Source of the DNA: Larix sibirica
Lineage: Eukaryota; Streptophyta; Pinopsida; Pinales; Pinaceae
DNA: 11,965 nt
Direction of reading: 5' to 3'
Assembly: GCA_004151065.3 (NCBI GenBank)
Contig: NWUY0300004897.1
Location: 129,672 to 141,636 of the forward strand
Of the stretch, positions 1 to 7,800 are shown piece by piece. A program made the position numbers and the translations under genes. Positions within the stretch are counted from its first letter, which is position 1, and every line of letters begins with the position of its first letter. The notes under the pieces were generated by a model. It was given only the letters and a program-made list of their open reading frames with translations, was not told the origin of the DNA and did not search any database.

Positions 1-12
1 CTCACTATAGGG
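1..12 (+). promoter_or_regulatory. Match to the 3' end of the T7 phage promoter, possible cloning residue
   Basis: The first twelve bases, CTCACTATAGGG, equal the last twelve bases of the T7 RNA polymerase promoter used in many cloning vectors and genome-walking adaptors. A match sitting exactly at the edge suggests vector or adaptor sequence left in place. The next base is T, whereas the common vectors I know continue with C or A, so a chance match remains possible. No role in the plant is implied. Confidence 0.5.
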
Positions 13-840
13 TAGAAATCCCGAACAACAAGCATGTAAAGTAGTCCATACAACAATGCTAATAATTTTTTCCACCACTACAAGTTGAGTGGGCATTAGG
101 AAACAAAGTGTTGGAAGCTTCATCCAAAACTCCACCCCATAAATCACACATCCAAGAGAAGAATGTGGAGAGTGAATAGTAAAGGGGATGAAAAGTTGTT
201 TACATCTCTAGCCCACATAGAATATATTGTCCAGGGAGTAGCAACAATGGAGGTCAATGTCATTGATGAGGTCGACAAAAAGTTGATCCCAACATCAAGG
301 GAAACCCTTATCCAATTGTTGCTTTCAATATTCTTTTATATGTATCAAATATTGGTGCACAAAGATCATTAACCTTAGGGGTTCCTTGGAATTGCATGAC
401 GACCATTGAACCAAGTAGATGTTGGATAATCAATGCAGGCTTTGTGAACATTCAAATTGACATTATTGCAAATATGGAGTGTTGTGCAAGCACGTGTAGT
501 AGCAGAGAATTGTTCCATGCTTGAAGCAATTGATCCTATTGGAAGGGGGGCAATCCACACTTTCTCTTGTGGGATTGTTGTGTGTTGACATGGCTTCTTC
601 AATTCACACCAAACAAGAAAATAACAAAATTCGACTTGGCTTCCATTAGCTGCCAAAATGGACCATCTCAAGTTTGATGATAACATAAACTTGCATGTTG
701 AAGATGGAATGAATTTTGATTTAAGAAGTTTGGATTTGAATATTGCTCGAAGTTGAGAGTCACTGAGCATATTTATACACTGTGGGAACAAGCAAGCTGG
801 GAACCATAGCTAGAGCCATAACTAGAGCTAATAGCCAAAG
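13..840. other. Unassigned plant sequence without a recognised gene
   Basis: No feature could be assigned here. Two open frames exist, at 163-372 on the plus strand (69 codons) and at 375-791 on the minus strand (138 codons). Neither shows a domain, signal peptide or compositional pattern that I recognise. The minus frame ends close to where LINE C breaks off and is on the same strand, but its translation does not resemble the part of ORF2 that should follow an endonuclease. It may be old repeat sequence or chance open frame. No tRNA, splice pattern or long repeat was seen. Confidence 0.4.
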
Positions 841-846
841 CCATAC
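803..846. repeat. Short degenerate AGCCATA/CTAGAG repeat at the edge of LINE C
   Basis: Variants of CCATA, AGCTAGAGC and AGCCAAAGCCATA recur within about 45 bases. The tract lies exactly where the endonuclease-like reading of LINE C stops being recognisable, so it may mark the breakpoint. Confidence 0.45.
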
Positions 847-1574
847 ATGTTTAAAATTAAAGGGATATGAAGTTTTATCTATCGACAAATCAAGCTAAAA
901 ATGAATACGCGAGTGATCAGATGTCGCCGATGATTCCACCCATGATCGATATATAGACAACATACTGATCATAGATTAACAAATGAAGAATCCATCAGGA
1001 GGTTTGGTAACACCATCAATCCCCACCCTCTTATTATGCCAAGTTGGAACCAACGGGACCGGCGGAATATCGATTAAGCCTGCAAGCTGGAACTTGTCAT
1101 TGAAGTATTCACAAAAGTGGATCTAAGCGCGACCTATGTCCCCAAAATTTTGAAGCATTCAAAGTGAAATTTAAAACAATGCCCAAGATCAGGTTTGGTA
1201 ATTTGAGGACCCAATCCACCTCCACCTGATCCCATAAAGACGTACGCTCCTAATACAGACCATGGAAATTTACCATGTGAATACCATTGTCAATACCCAA
1301 GATCTCGCAACATAGTAAAATCCCAGTAGATATACAATAAGGAGTAAGCCTAGCAGTTAGAGGGTTCTAGGCCGACACAAGCCCCCTCGACAACCCAACA
1401 ACGTCCAATGTGCACATCTCCCACCCCGGGAGAAGTTTGGAAAAAATAGCATGGGCCCTGTCCCCACTCATCATTGTCTCTCGAATAAAAATAATATCTG
1501 AATTTGTAACTTGATGAGGGGAAAAATTTTGGAGCACCCCCCACTCCTCTCACATTCAAAGAGAGAAAAATCAT
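841..1574 (-). pseudogene. LINE C ORF2 N-terminus, AP-type endonuclease (broken)
   Basis: The endonuclease nicks target DNA to prime reverse transcription. The start MIFLSLNVRGVGG fits the family opening LSWNxRG, with the active-site Asn kept. After a frameshift between about 1545 and 1510 come DIIFIRET (the metal-binding Glu, at 1478-1480), GLSRGLVSA followed by a stop where Trp is expected (TAG, 1367-1369), NFHGLY then a stop (1250-1252), and NLILGIVLNFTLN. In that last motif GDLN is expected, and the Asp codon reads Val (1175-1177). A second frameshift near 1115 leads to VPLVPTWHNKRVG and finally TSDHS (about 913-924), whose Asp and His are kept. The domain is nearly full length, but it is inactive by stops, frameshifts and the lost Asp. 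The rest of ORF2 is missing. Confidence 0.8.
1571..1574 (-). promoter_or_regulatory. ORF1 stop and ORF2 start overlapping as ATGA, LINE C
   Basis: On the minus strand the ORF1 frame ends in TGA (1573-1571), and the ATG of the endonuclease frame (1574-1572) overlaps it to give ATGA. Such an overlap suits translation of ORF2 by termination and reinitiation, which is known for the silkworm LINE SART1. That use here is inferred from layout alone. Confidence 0.65.
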
Positions 1575-2579
1575 TTTTTAGCCCTTGTCAGGGCTTTATG
1601 TTCTCTAAGAGCCCGGGAACTAGAGGTTAATGCCCCTCCCGAGGGGGATGTAGAGCAATAATCCCCATCAACTTGACAAAATTTACTTGGGATGCCATTA
1701 CGAGCACTCCCAATCTTTAAAGGGGAAAAATCCAGATAGAGACCCCCCAAACAACACCCTTCTAATAGCCCTCCGAGAGGAAATACCAGGTTCTGAATGC
1801 CCTTGAACACCCATAGACACCACATCATCTAGAGAAACTGATCGAGCACCCAATTTAGGAATGGTGCCCACAAAGGTCTGCAGTGGTGTTTTCTTAACCA
1901 TATCACTATAAGAAGGAATCAATATCGTTTGCATCACATTAGCTGAAGAAGATGACCCCGAGGAATTATTTGGCATAACCCTAGGGAGAATAGGATGAAT
2001 AATAGGGTCTGTAGACACAGGAGTAGAATCCCCTCCAGTATCCCCAATCATAATGTCACGCCCAATCCTAACCCACTCCTCTGCCGAAACCGAGAGCCCA
2101 TTACTAGCACCCCTCACCCCCTCCGCCAGAGAAGGATGAAGTTGCTCAATCACCAACCTTGGCACCACACTAACACATGCAAAGATGGCTCCACATTTAT
2201 CAGGGAAGGATGAGATGACCCACCCTCCACCCTCAAACCTATATCCCACAAATTGACACCCCCCTCCACCAGGGGAGCATCCACCGATGCATCCAAAGAT
2301 CTCCCCTCCACCCTATCATTCTCCAAGAAGCGATTTGACAACTCTTATTTGTTAATAAAATCCAATTCCATATCAAGAGAAAAAAGTAGGGTCCAATGAT
2401 TTTAGCTTACCAATAATGCGCAAATTAACTAAAGAAGAGACAAACCCCGAAGGCATTGTCTTCATCCTTTGCTCGACCCACATTGCTGAGGCATTCTCTG
2501 GATCACTGCTTTCCTATGATGACCATTCCTGGAACTCATCCACCAAGTCATCTCAGTCCGAAGTCGAGCTAAAAAATAG

Positions 2580-2621
2580 GCATTGTTTCCAAAGGTTCCC
2601 CACCTCCTTGCACTTAAAGCA
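2580..2621 (-). other. CCHC-type zinc knuckle with His replaced by Asn, LINE C ORF1
   Basis: Fourteen codons read CFKCKEVGNLWKQC. This fits the CX2CX4HX4C knuckle except that Asn stands where the zinc-binding His should be. The knuckle is in the +1 frame relative to the DUF4283-like domain, so one or more bases were gained or lost near 2622-2640. Such knuckles bind RNA in retroelement gag-like proteins. The change from His to Asn needs a single base and probably reflects decay. Confidence 0.75.
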
Positions 2622-2682
2622 CCGAAATGGGATGCCCCCAGTAATCTAGGGCTTGAACATAAGTGCAACCCCTCCATTCAAT

Positions 2683-3160
2683 TTATATTTTATCTAGTAA
2701 GCCTTGCAAAACATCTATCTCAACCAACATGCGCCCAACCCTCTTGTCCATACCCTGCAAAATATCCTCCCCAACATGCAAGAACCGACCAAGATGATTT
2801 CCAACTGCAGTGAAAGCCTCCTTGTTCCACATAGCTAGGGGAAAACCTAGAAGCATGACCGATAGGTGTCGAAAACAAATGTTTTCAGATCTAGGATCGA
2901 ATGCCAAGTGTCGTTGTTTAATCATCGGGTTAACATGGTCCTTTAACCAAGTTTTATGAAGAATAAGGGTGCATGCGCCTCTTTGTGAAATATAAAACCA
3001 TACCATCCTTTTGGAAGAATGGATATTTCAAGACTGTACCCCAATTGAGGCCCCCCAAGTAGTCACCAAACATCTAGCTATGTCCTATCTATTCATATCC
3101 TTGTAACTTAATTTTCCTATCAGAACCATTAATGATAAACCCACCACATCTTCCAGACCC
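2683..3160 (-). other. DUF4283-like domain in LINE C ORF1
   Basis: The reading contains, in order, a W-rich N-terminal part (LVTTWGASIGVQ), the FDP motif, LLGFPLAMWNKEAF followed by VGNHLGRFL, and RVGRMLVEIDV. This is the spacing typical of DUF4283 domains in plant retroelement ORF1 proteins, which precede a zinc knuckle. One frame runs through the whole segment with two internal stops, at 3085-3087 and 3028-3030. Confidence 0.75.
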
Positions 3161-3632
3161 ACATCACGACCTAAGACCATTTTTCCCCCATCCTGTTTGA
3201 ACCGCCACTTCTTGGAACGCTTAGTAGCCCCACAACTCGGTCCAAAATCTAAAAAATAACTCCCACGCAGCGGAACGTCCGATGTACCCCCACTGGATTT
3301 ACTTGAAAATTCACACAATTCCCCCCACTACCTTTAGAGCCATCCGACGAGCCAACAAACTGAAAGCCACCACCATTCTCAACCCTGACAAGTAGACTAG
3401 ACAGAAACACCAACCCCTTCAAAGGTCTGTCCTGAAAACCACCATAGCCGCCAACAGCGTGACCACCACCCTTCTCATCCCTGGATAAAGGGTTAGTTTG
3501 AGCTTTCTGATAAATCTCCTTGTATTCCTCGTCGATTTTGAACAAACCCTCCCGAGCCCATCGCTCATCCGATGTCGTGTCCTCATCCCCTACCACATCA
3601 TCGCATACATGGACCACATAATCCACCATCAC

Positions 3633-3960
3633 ACCCCACTAGCCAAACACTGATTGCCACCACCCTCCAACAAGCCCAACACAAATCTCATTTTACATGT
3701 TCAACATGGTATGTTGTACCTTCCCCATATTCTATTCGAGTTTTTGCATCTGCATACAGTAAGAAAAATTAAATAACAGATGTATACATATATTTAAGAG
3801 TTATATTACACATTTTTACGTGATAGTAAATATTAATAGAAATAATACATTTTTATAATAGTTAATTAAGAAAAAAAACAAATGACAAATGTTGAATATT
3901 TTTGTTTTTATTATTTTTATTTTCCAAGTAAATATAAACCCAGCTAAAATTAGTTACATC
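3633..3960. other. AT-rich spacer between LINEs C and A
   Basis: The lower part, to about 3730, may be the leader of LINE C, since it directly precedes the ORF1 start, but nothing proves it. From about 3770 the sequence is strongly AT-rich, with several A or T runs and no gene. The T-rich tract at 3905-3923 reads on the minus strand as AATAAAAATAATAAAAAC. It could be the worn tail of an element or simple AT-rich filler. Confidence 0.5.
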
Positions 3961-4080
3961 GAAAAGAACACCAGTTGGGCCGTAGCCTAATCAACCGTCA
4001 TTACTTGAATTCAAGGACCTGCTGAGCATCAATACCGCTTAACCCAATAATACAATTTTTTTTTAAAGAGAAGCCCAAGA
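3961..4080 (-). other. 3' UTR of LINE A, missing its terminus
   Basis: About 120 bases after the ORF2 stop align with the B 3' UTR, including GTAGCCTAATCAACC on the plus strand. It has a T9 run at 4056-4064 (A9 on the minus strand) not found in B. The match ends near 3961, about 22 bases and a poly(A) short of the B end. Confidence 0.75.
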
Positions 4081-4129
4081 CTATGGGATCTGATTCCAGA
4101 TGGGTTCTTCATTGTTATTGCTGAAAGCT

Positions 4130-4536
4130 CCTTTGGGCAAAAGGCAGGCCAAATTTTCCATAGCGTCAGCTTCCTTATTTGAGCCTCGCAAGATATGAAA
4201 AAAGGAGAATGAAGAGAAATCTTGCAGCATGTATTTTAGTCTTTGTAAGATATTGTAGAGCTCCGGATTGCTGAAGAGATCTTTGGAATTTAGAACCTTG
4301 ATCAGAATTTCAGAGTCACCAAAAACTTGCATTTCTTTGATACCATTTCCACGAGCATTCTGACAGGCTTTTAGAAGTCCTAAAATTTCTGCATGGTTAT
4401 TGGTTTTTTGGCCTAACCCCCAACTAAAGCTATCTGTTCGATTACCATCCAAGGAATAGATAACACCACTTGCTCCTGCAATCCCGGGCTTGCCTTTAGA
4501 GGCACCATAAAAAAAAATCGAAGCTTTACCCTGCAA
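4130..4536 (-). other. Plant-type RNase H domain, LINE A
   Basis: An RNase H at the C-terminus of ORF2 degrades RNA in RNA-DNA hybrids. The reading has FFYGASKGKPG where FDGAS is expected, then NNHAEILGLL (catalytic Glu), VFGDSEILI (catalytic Asp) and ILRGSNKEADAM (final Asp). The first catalytic Asp is thus replaced by Tyr (TAT, 4507-4509); the other three acidic residues are kept. The domain is uninterrupted but out of frame with the upstream zf-RVT part. Confidence 0.88.
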
Positions 4537-4949
4537 CTTCCACCAGATTGAAAATCAACATCTGGATCTCTTAAATGCCAACTTGGCTTAAAGGAAGGTC
4601 GAGCTATGGCCTGGAGTCTATCACGAAAGATGTAAGTGCCCAACCATTTCTTTTCATCTGGGAGAAGCGAATTGACCTTCTTAAGAGGATGATTGGCAAC
4701 CAATTCTACGAGAAAATCTTTGTCTTTAATAGCCACCTTCGGGGGAGAATGCAGAGCATTGTTATAAATTTTATCATTACATGACAGCCAAAGATTCCAG
4801 CACACATACTTGGGAATTGCATGCCAAATTTGACTCCAATCCGACTGTCTTTGAGTTTCCTGTGGGTATCTCGTATTCCAAGTAGAAAACAGCATAACAA
4901 TTGATAAATGGGAAGGAGGAGTTACGTTGAGACCCTGGAGGGTGAGCAT

Positions 4950-5175
4950 CCAGACTTCCTGAGCGAAGTCGCAGCCCACAAACAAGTGATATGATGTTTC
5001 AAGTGCTCGACAGCATAAAGAACATCTGTGCGGACCAGATATTCCACGTTTTGACAAATTATCTCCAGTTAAGACACGGTTGTGCATGAGAGTCTAGAAA
5101 AAAAATTGATTTTGGGAAGGCTGAGATTATCCCAAACCTGTCTCCAGAAATTAGCTGTAAGAATAGGTTTATGAT
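4950..5175 (-). other. zf-RVT zinc-binding region, LINE A
   Basis: The reading GDNLSKRGI, then CSLC, then HLFVGC and EVW matches the zf-RVT region that follows the reverse transcriptase in plant LINEs. The Cys-Cys-His-Cys ligands are all present. The N-terminal part of the domain lies in another frame because of the extra T near 5106 and the stop at 5094-5096. Confidence 0.85.
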
Positions 5176-6060
5176 ATGGTTGAAGAGAAACAAATACCTG
5201 CGTTGCGGTGTAGACTCCATTTTCCCCCAACCCCACCTGTCCTTTGAATGCAAGTGTACAGGAGCCAGGCCTGAGAGCGCTGAAAGCAAGTGATGTTTTT
5301 GAGAAAGAAGCTGCTCAGGAAAACGAGGGAGGGCCCAGGACTGCCAATTTCCATTTTCATCCCAAGAAGAGATGTCTGCAAGAGAATGCAAGCCCTGTCG
5401 TTTTAGCCAGTCTCGGGCATCTTGAAAGAGATCAGAGCTATCAAGGGGAGGATGTCCCATAATTTTATCTTGCCACAGTAGGGTGTGCTTTCCATTTCTA
5501 GGAATACGATACAAGTGAATTTGAAAGAAGTCGAGCCCTCTACGACATAGATTCCAAATAACAGTCCCTTTAGAAGTGGTTTTAGCCTGAATATTACGCA
5601 AGGAGGAGCCTTGAAGATATTTTTTCCTTAAAACAAGGCTAACAGGATGTCGGCCATTAGAGAACAACTTCCAGAGAATTTTTCCTCCCAGAGCAATGTT
5701 GGCAATGCCCGAGTCTCTCACCTGCAGCCCTCCTTCAGCAAAAGGGCGCTTGACTATATCCCAATTTACAAGATGTAATTTTTTAAGATTTCCTTTCCCT
5801 CCTTGCCATAGAAAGTCCTGGATAATATTAGCAATTTGATTCGTAATCGCCTTAGGAGCCAGCAGAAAGGAGGCCTGGTAAATAGGTAAGGAAGAGAGGA
5901 CAGATTTCACAAGAATGAGTTTCCTAGCATTGGTAAGCCAGTGTCTTCCTCAGGAATTGATTTCGGACTTCAATTTGTTGATCACATCAAACCACAACGA
6001 AGACTTGTTGGAGCCCAGAGTTAAAGGAAGCCCGAGATAAATGATTTTTTCCCAAGAGGC

Positions 6061-6078
6061 GAAGCCCGAGAAGCCCAA
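6061..6078 (-). repeat. 9-base in-frame tandem duplication in LINE A
   Basis: The plus strand reads GAAGCCCGAGAAGCCCAAG where B has a single GAAGCCCAAG, adding three codons. The reading is GFSGFAS in A and GFAS in B. Confidence 0.75.
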
Positions 6079-6129
6079 GAAATGAGCAATTTGCAGGATA
6101 GTGTGATGATCTGCATTCCACCCATACAC

Positions 6130-6953
6130 AACACTTTTTCTTTTATTAATGAGAGCTCCAGATATGCTATAGAAAGCTTGAAGAATCTCACTAAAGGCCT
6201 TGGCAATCTGGATGGAGGCGCCCCCTAACAAAAGAGAATCATCAACAAACAAGGCATGGTTAATATGATCTATTCCTTTCAAAATCCTAATGCCAGGGAA
6301 TAACCCTTCTTTCTTCACTGCTGTAAGTTTTCGACTTAACGAATCAGCCATCAGGATGTATAGGAAAGGGGAGAGGGGGCACCCTGACTCCTCGTGGCTT
6401 GAAAGAAACTTGCCGGTCTGCCATTGACAAGTGGGGCGATCCAGGGCTTATCGGTGCAGGATTTAATCAAATTAATAAAGTCAGTACTAAACCCAAAGGA
6501 AAGAAGAACTTTATATAGGTAAGAGAGCTTTAGCCGGTCAAAAGCATTCGCCATATCAAGCTTTATGAGCATCCCATGTTCCTGCCTTTGGTGACTAGAA
6601 TGTATGGCTTCCTGCACCTGGATAACATTGTTAAGGATATGTCTTCCTTTGACAAAACCACCCTGATTGGGAGAAATGAGATTCCCCAGCAGAGGTTTAA
6701 TTCTATTAGCCAGAAGCTTGGACAATATTTTGTAAGCGGCATTACAGAGCGAAATTGGCCTGAATCTGTCATAAGTGCCCGAATTCGATTCTTTGGGAAT
6801 TAAAGCAAGGAAAGTGGAGTTAGTGCTACCTCCCACTTTCGCTTTTTGTTGAAATGATCTAATCATACGCAACAAGTCAGTTTTAATTATATCCCAGCAT
6901 ACTCTAAAAAAGTGGATAGAGAACCCATCAGGCCCTGGGGCTTTGTCAGGTTC
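6130..6953 (-). other. Reverse transcriptase domain, LINE A
   Basis: Motifs in order are EPDKAPGPDG, LIPKE, FRPISLCNAAYKILSKLLANR, PNQGGFVKGRHI, KLDMANAFD (first catalytic Asp of the palm, in the reading from 7001 near residue 149) and, after the 7-base deletion, HALFVDDSLLL at about 6235-6258. FVDD (6238-6249) stands where most plant LINEs have FADD; both Asp residues are kept. The deletion destroys most of the motif that reads GLIQGCPLSP in copy B. Confidence 0.88.
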
Positions 6954-7059
6954 CATTGACCAGATGACACTGCAAATTTCTTCTTCGGAAAAAGGCTTCA
7001 TGAGGGCTGTGTTATCATCCCTGCTAACCAGAAGAGGGATATGGGAAAGAAAATCGGAG

Positions 7060-7060
7060 N
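7060..7060. other. Ambiguous base (n) exactly at the 5' break of LINE A
   Basis: This is the only n in the window. Matching to LINE B runs up to GGAG at 7056-7059 and stops here; B continues with ATGACTTCC while this locus continues with TTAATAGG. It is either a real insertion junction that was hard to call, or an assembly join. Confidence 0.8.
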
Positions 7061-7521
7061 TTAATAGGAATAGGGCACAATTTGTTTTCCATAACTAATT
7101 AAAAACCAAAATGTTTTGTTTGTTGTGGATGTACAAAAAAAATAGAGAATTCTGGTACTAAAACAAGTTTAGTTTAAATTATGCAATGTTGGGCAGATAT
7201 TAAACATAGAAACATTTCTACTTGGTAAACGAGAATCAAAATTATTTGAAAAGTAACATAATAGTAAAACACGAATATCATATTTTAAAGAAGTATACCG
7301 TCAAGACAGTTTAGTTTAAGCTTGTCACATTAAAAATCCATAGCAACAACCAAGCTCTAGTACCCAGTATTTTAAAATAATTCGAAAGCAGTAGCCCATA
7401 AGGGGTAGAGATAACTAGAGTCATTCCAGAGCCAATTTAAGACCCTATAGATGCATAGTCTCTTGTCACATATCCCGTGCGAGATCGAGTTTACCCAGTT
7501 CCAAGAGCAGAGACAACATAA

Positions 7522-7540
7522 GAAGCATAGGAAGCATAGG
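7522..7540. repeat. Two tandem copies of GAAGCATAG
   Basis: The 9-base unit occurs twice back to back at 7522-7530 and 7531-7539. No function is evident. Confidence 0.8.
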
Positions 7541-7782
7541 TATCTAAGATAGCAGTACCACCAAATTGAAGTAGCATTAGTGCCATTACACCTCGCTCAG
7601 AGACAGATCACAATCCGAATGCAGGTCTTACACTTTAACAGTTATTGGGAAAGTTGCATCTTTATCATCACCCACTGCTCAAATGGAAAAAGAAAATAAA
7701 AAACAGAAGAAGACCGTTGATAGGAAAAATAGCAGACAATGACCCCAAATCTAGAGCTTGTGCAGTGTGTCATGACAATGAC

Positions 7783-7800
7783 CATGAACTTCATGAACTT
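7783..7800. repeat. Two tandem copies of CATGAACTT
   Basis: The 9-base unit occurs at 7783-7791 and 7792-7800 without mismatch. This is the second 9-base doublet in the spacer. Confidence 0.8.

Larger units (their letters stand above)
841..3632 (-). mobile_element. LINE C: 5' half of a plant L1-type non-LTR retrotransposon
   Basis: Read on the minus strand, this stretch gives a nucleic-acid-binding ORF1 followed by the N-terminal endonuclease of ORF2, the standard gene order of plant L1 elements. Reverse transcriptase and RNase H, which should follow, are absent below about 841. The copy is therefore broken at its 3' side and has no poly(A) tail. Both frames carry stops and frameshifts. The upper limit is set at the likely ORF1 start codon; any leader would lie above 3632 but its end cannot be seen. 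C shares no segment with LINEs A and B, so whether it belongs to the same family cannot be judged here. Confidence 0.82.
1571..3632 (-). pseudogene. LINE C ORF1, gag-like nucleic-acid-binding protein (broken)
   Basis: ORF1 of plant L1 elements encodes an RNA-binding protein that packages the element RNA. The likely start is the ATG at 3630-3632, which has a TAG in frame 15 bases upstream, and the N-terminus is acidic. A Gly/Ser-rich stretch follows, then a DUF4283-like domain (about 3160-2683), a zinc knuckle (2621-2580), and a Ser/Gly/Pro-rich tail with the run SSGSSSS. The natural end is the TGA at 1571-1573. Frames change near 3320, near 2640, near 2230 and near 1820-1700. Stops interrupt the frame at 3085-3087 (TAG), 3028-3030 (TGA) and 2683-2685 (TAA). 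With this many breaks it cannot be translated as one protein. The domain order is clear, but the tail is assigned only by position. Confidence 0.75.
3961..7059 (-). mobile_element. LINE A: 3' half of a plant L1-type retrotransposon
   Basis: The element aligns base for base with LINE B over about 3.1 kb (B 8387 to about 11475), roughly 90% identical in spot checks by eye. It carries reverse transcriptase, zf-RVT, RNase H and a 3' UTR. Alignment stops at its 5' side exactly at the ambiguous base 7060. At its 3' side it stops near 3961, before the terminal bases and poly(A) that B has. Both ends therefore look like breaks rather than a standard 5'-truncated insertion with a tail. Private damage includes a 7-base deletion, two single-base indels and two stops. 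Confidence 0.9.
4081..7059 (-). pseudogene. LINE A ORF2 remnant: reverse transcriptase, zf-RVT, RNase H
   Basis: ORF2 copies element RNA into DNA at a nicked target. This remnant lacks the endonuclease and linker. It opens in the stretch just before the reverse transcriptase (IPLLVSRDDNTALMKPF) and keeps the natural C-terminus NQIP followed by TAG at 4081-4083. Against copy B, the breaks are a 7-base deletion near 6384-6391 in the QGCPLSP motif, TGG to TGA at 5950-5952, an extra T near 5106, TGG to TAG at 5094-5096, and one base lost near 4545-4549. These split the frame into pieces at 7001-6351, 6351-5059 (with one stop), 5087-4550 and 4536-4081. A 9-base in-frame duplication near 6061-6078 adds three residues (Gly-Phe-Ser) relative to B. 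No functional product is expected. Confidence 0.9.

Noticed and set aside
1995-2213. Plus-strand frame rich in His, Arg and Pro
   Set aside because: It is antisense to the ORF1 tail of LINE C, and its composition follows from the Ser/Gly codons on the other strand.
2416-2813. Overlapping plus-strand frames of about 76 codons
   Set aside because: They are antisense to the DUF4283-like and zinc-knuckle part of LINE C ORF1 and show no domain.
3770-3960. AT-rich tract as a scaffold attachment region or promoter
   Set aside because: AT richness alone is no evidence, and no TATA box with a nearby gene start was found.
5244-5462. Plus-strand frame of 72 codons, with a near copy at 9663-9881
   Set aside because: The resemblance suggested a conserved gene, but both are antisense to the same stretch of LINE ORF2 in copies A and B.
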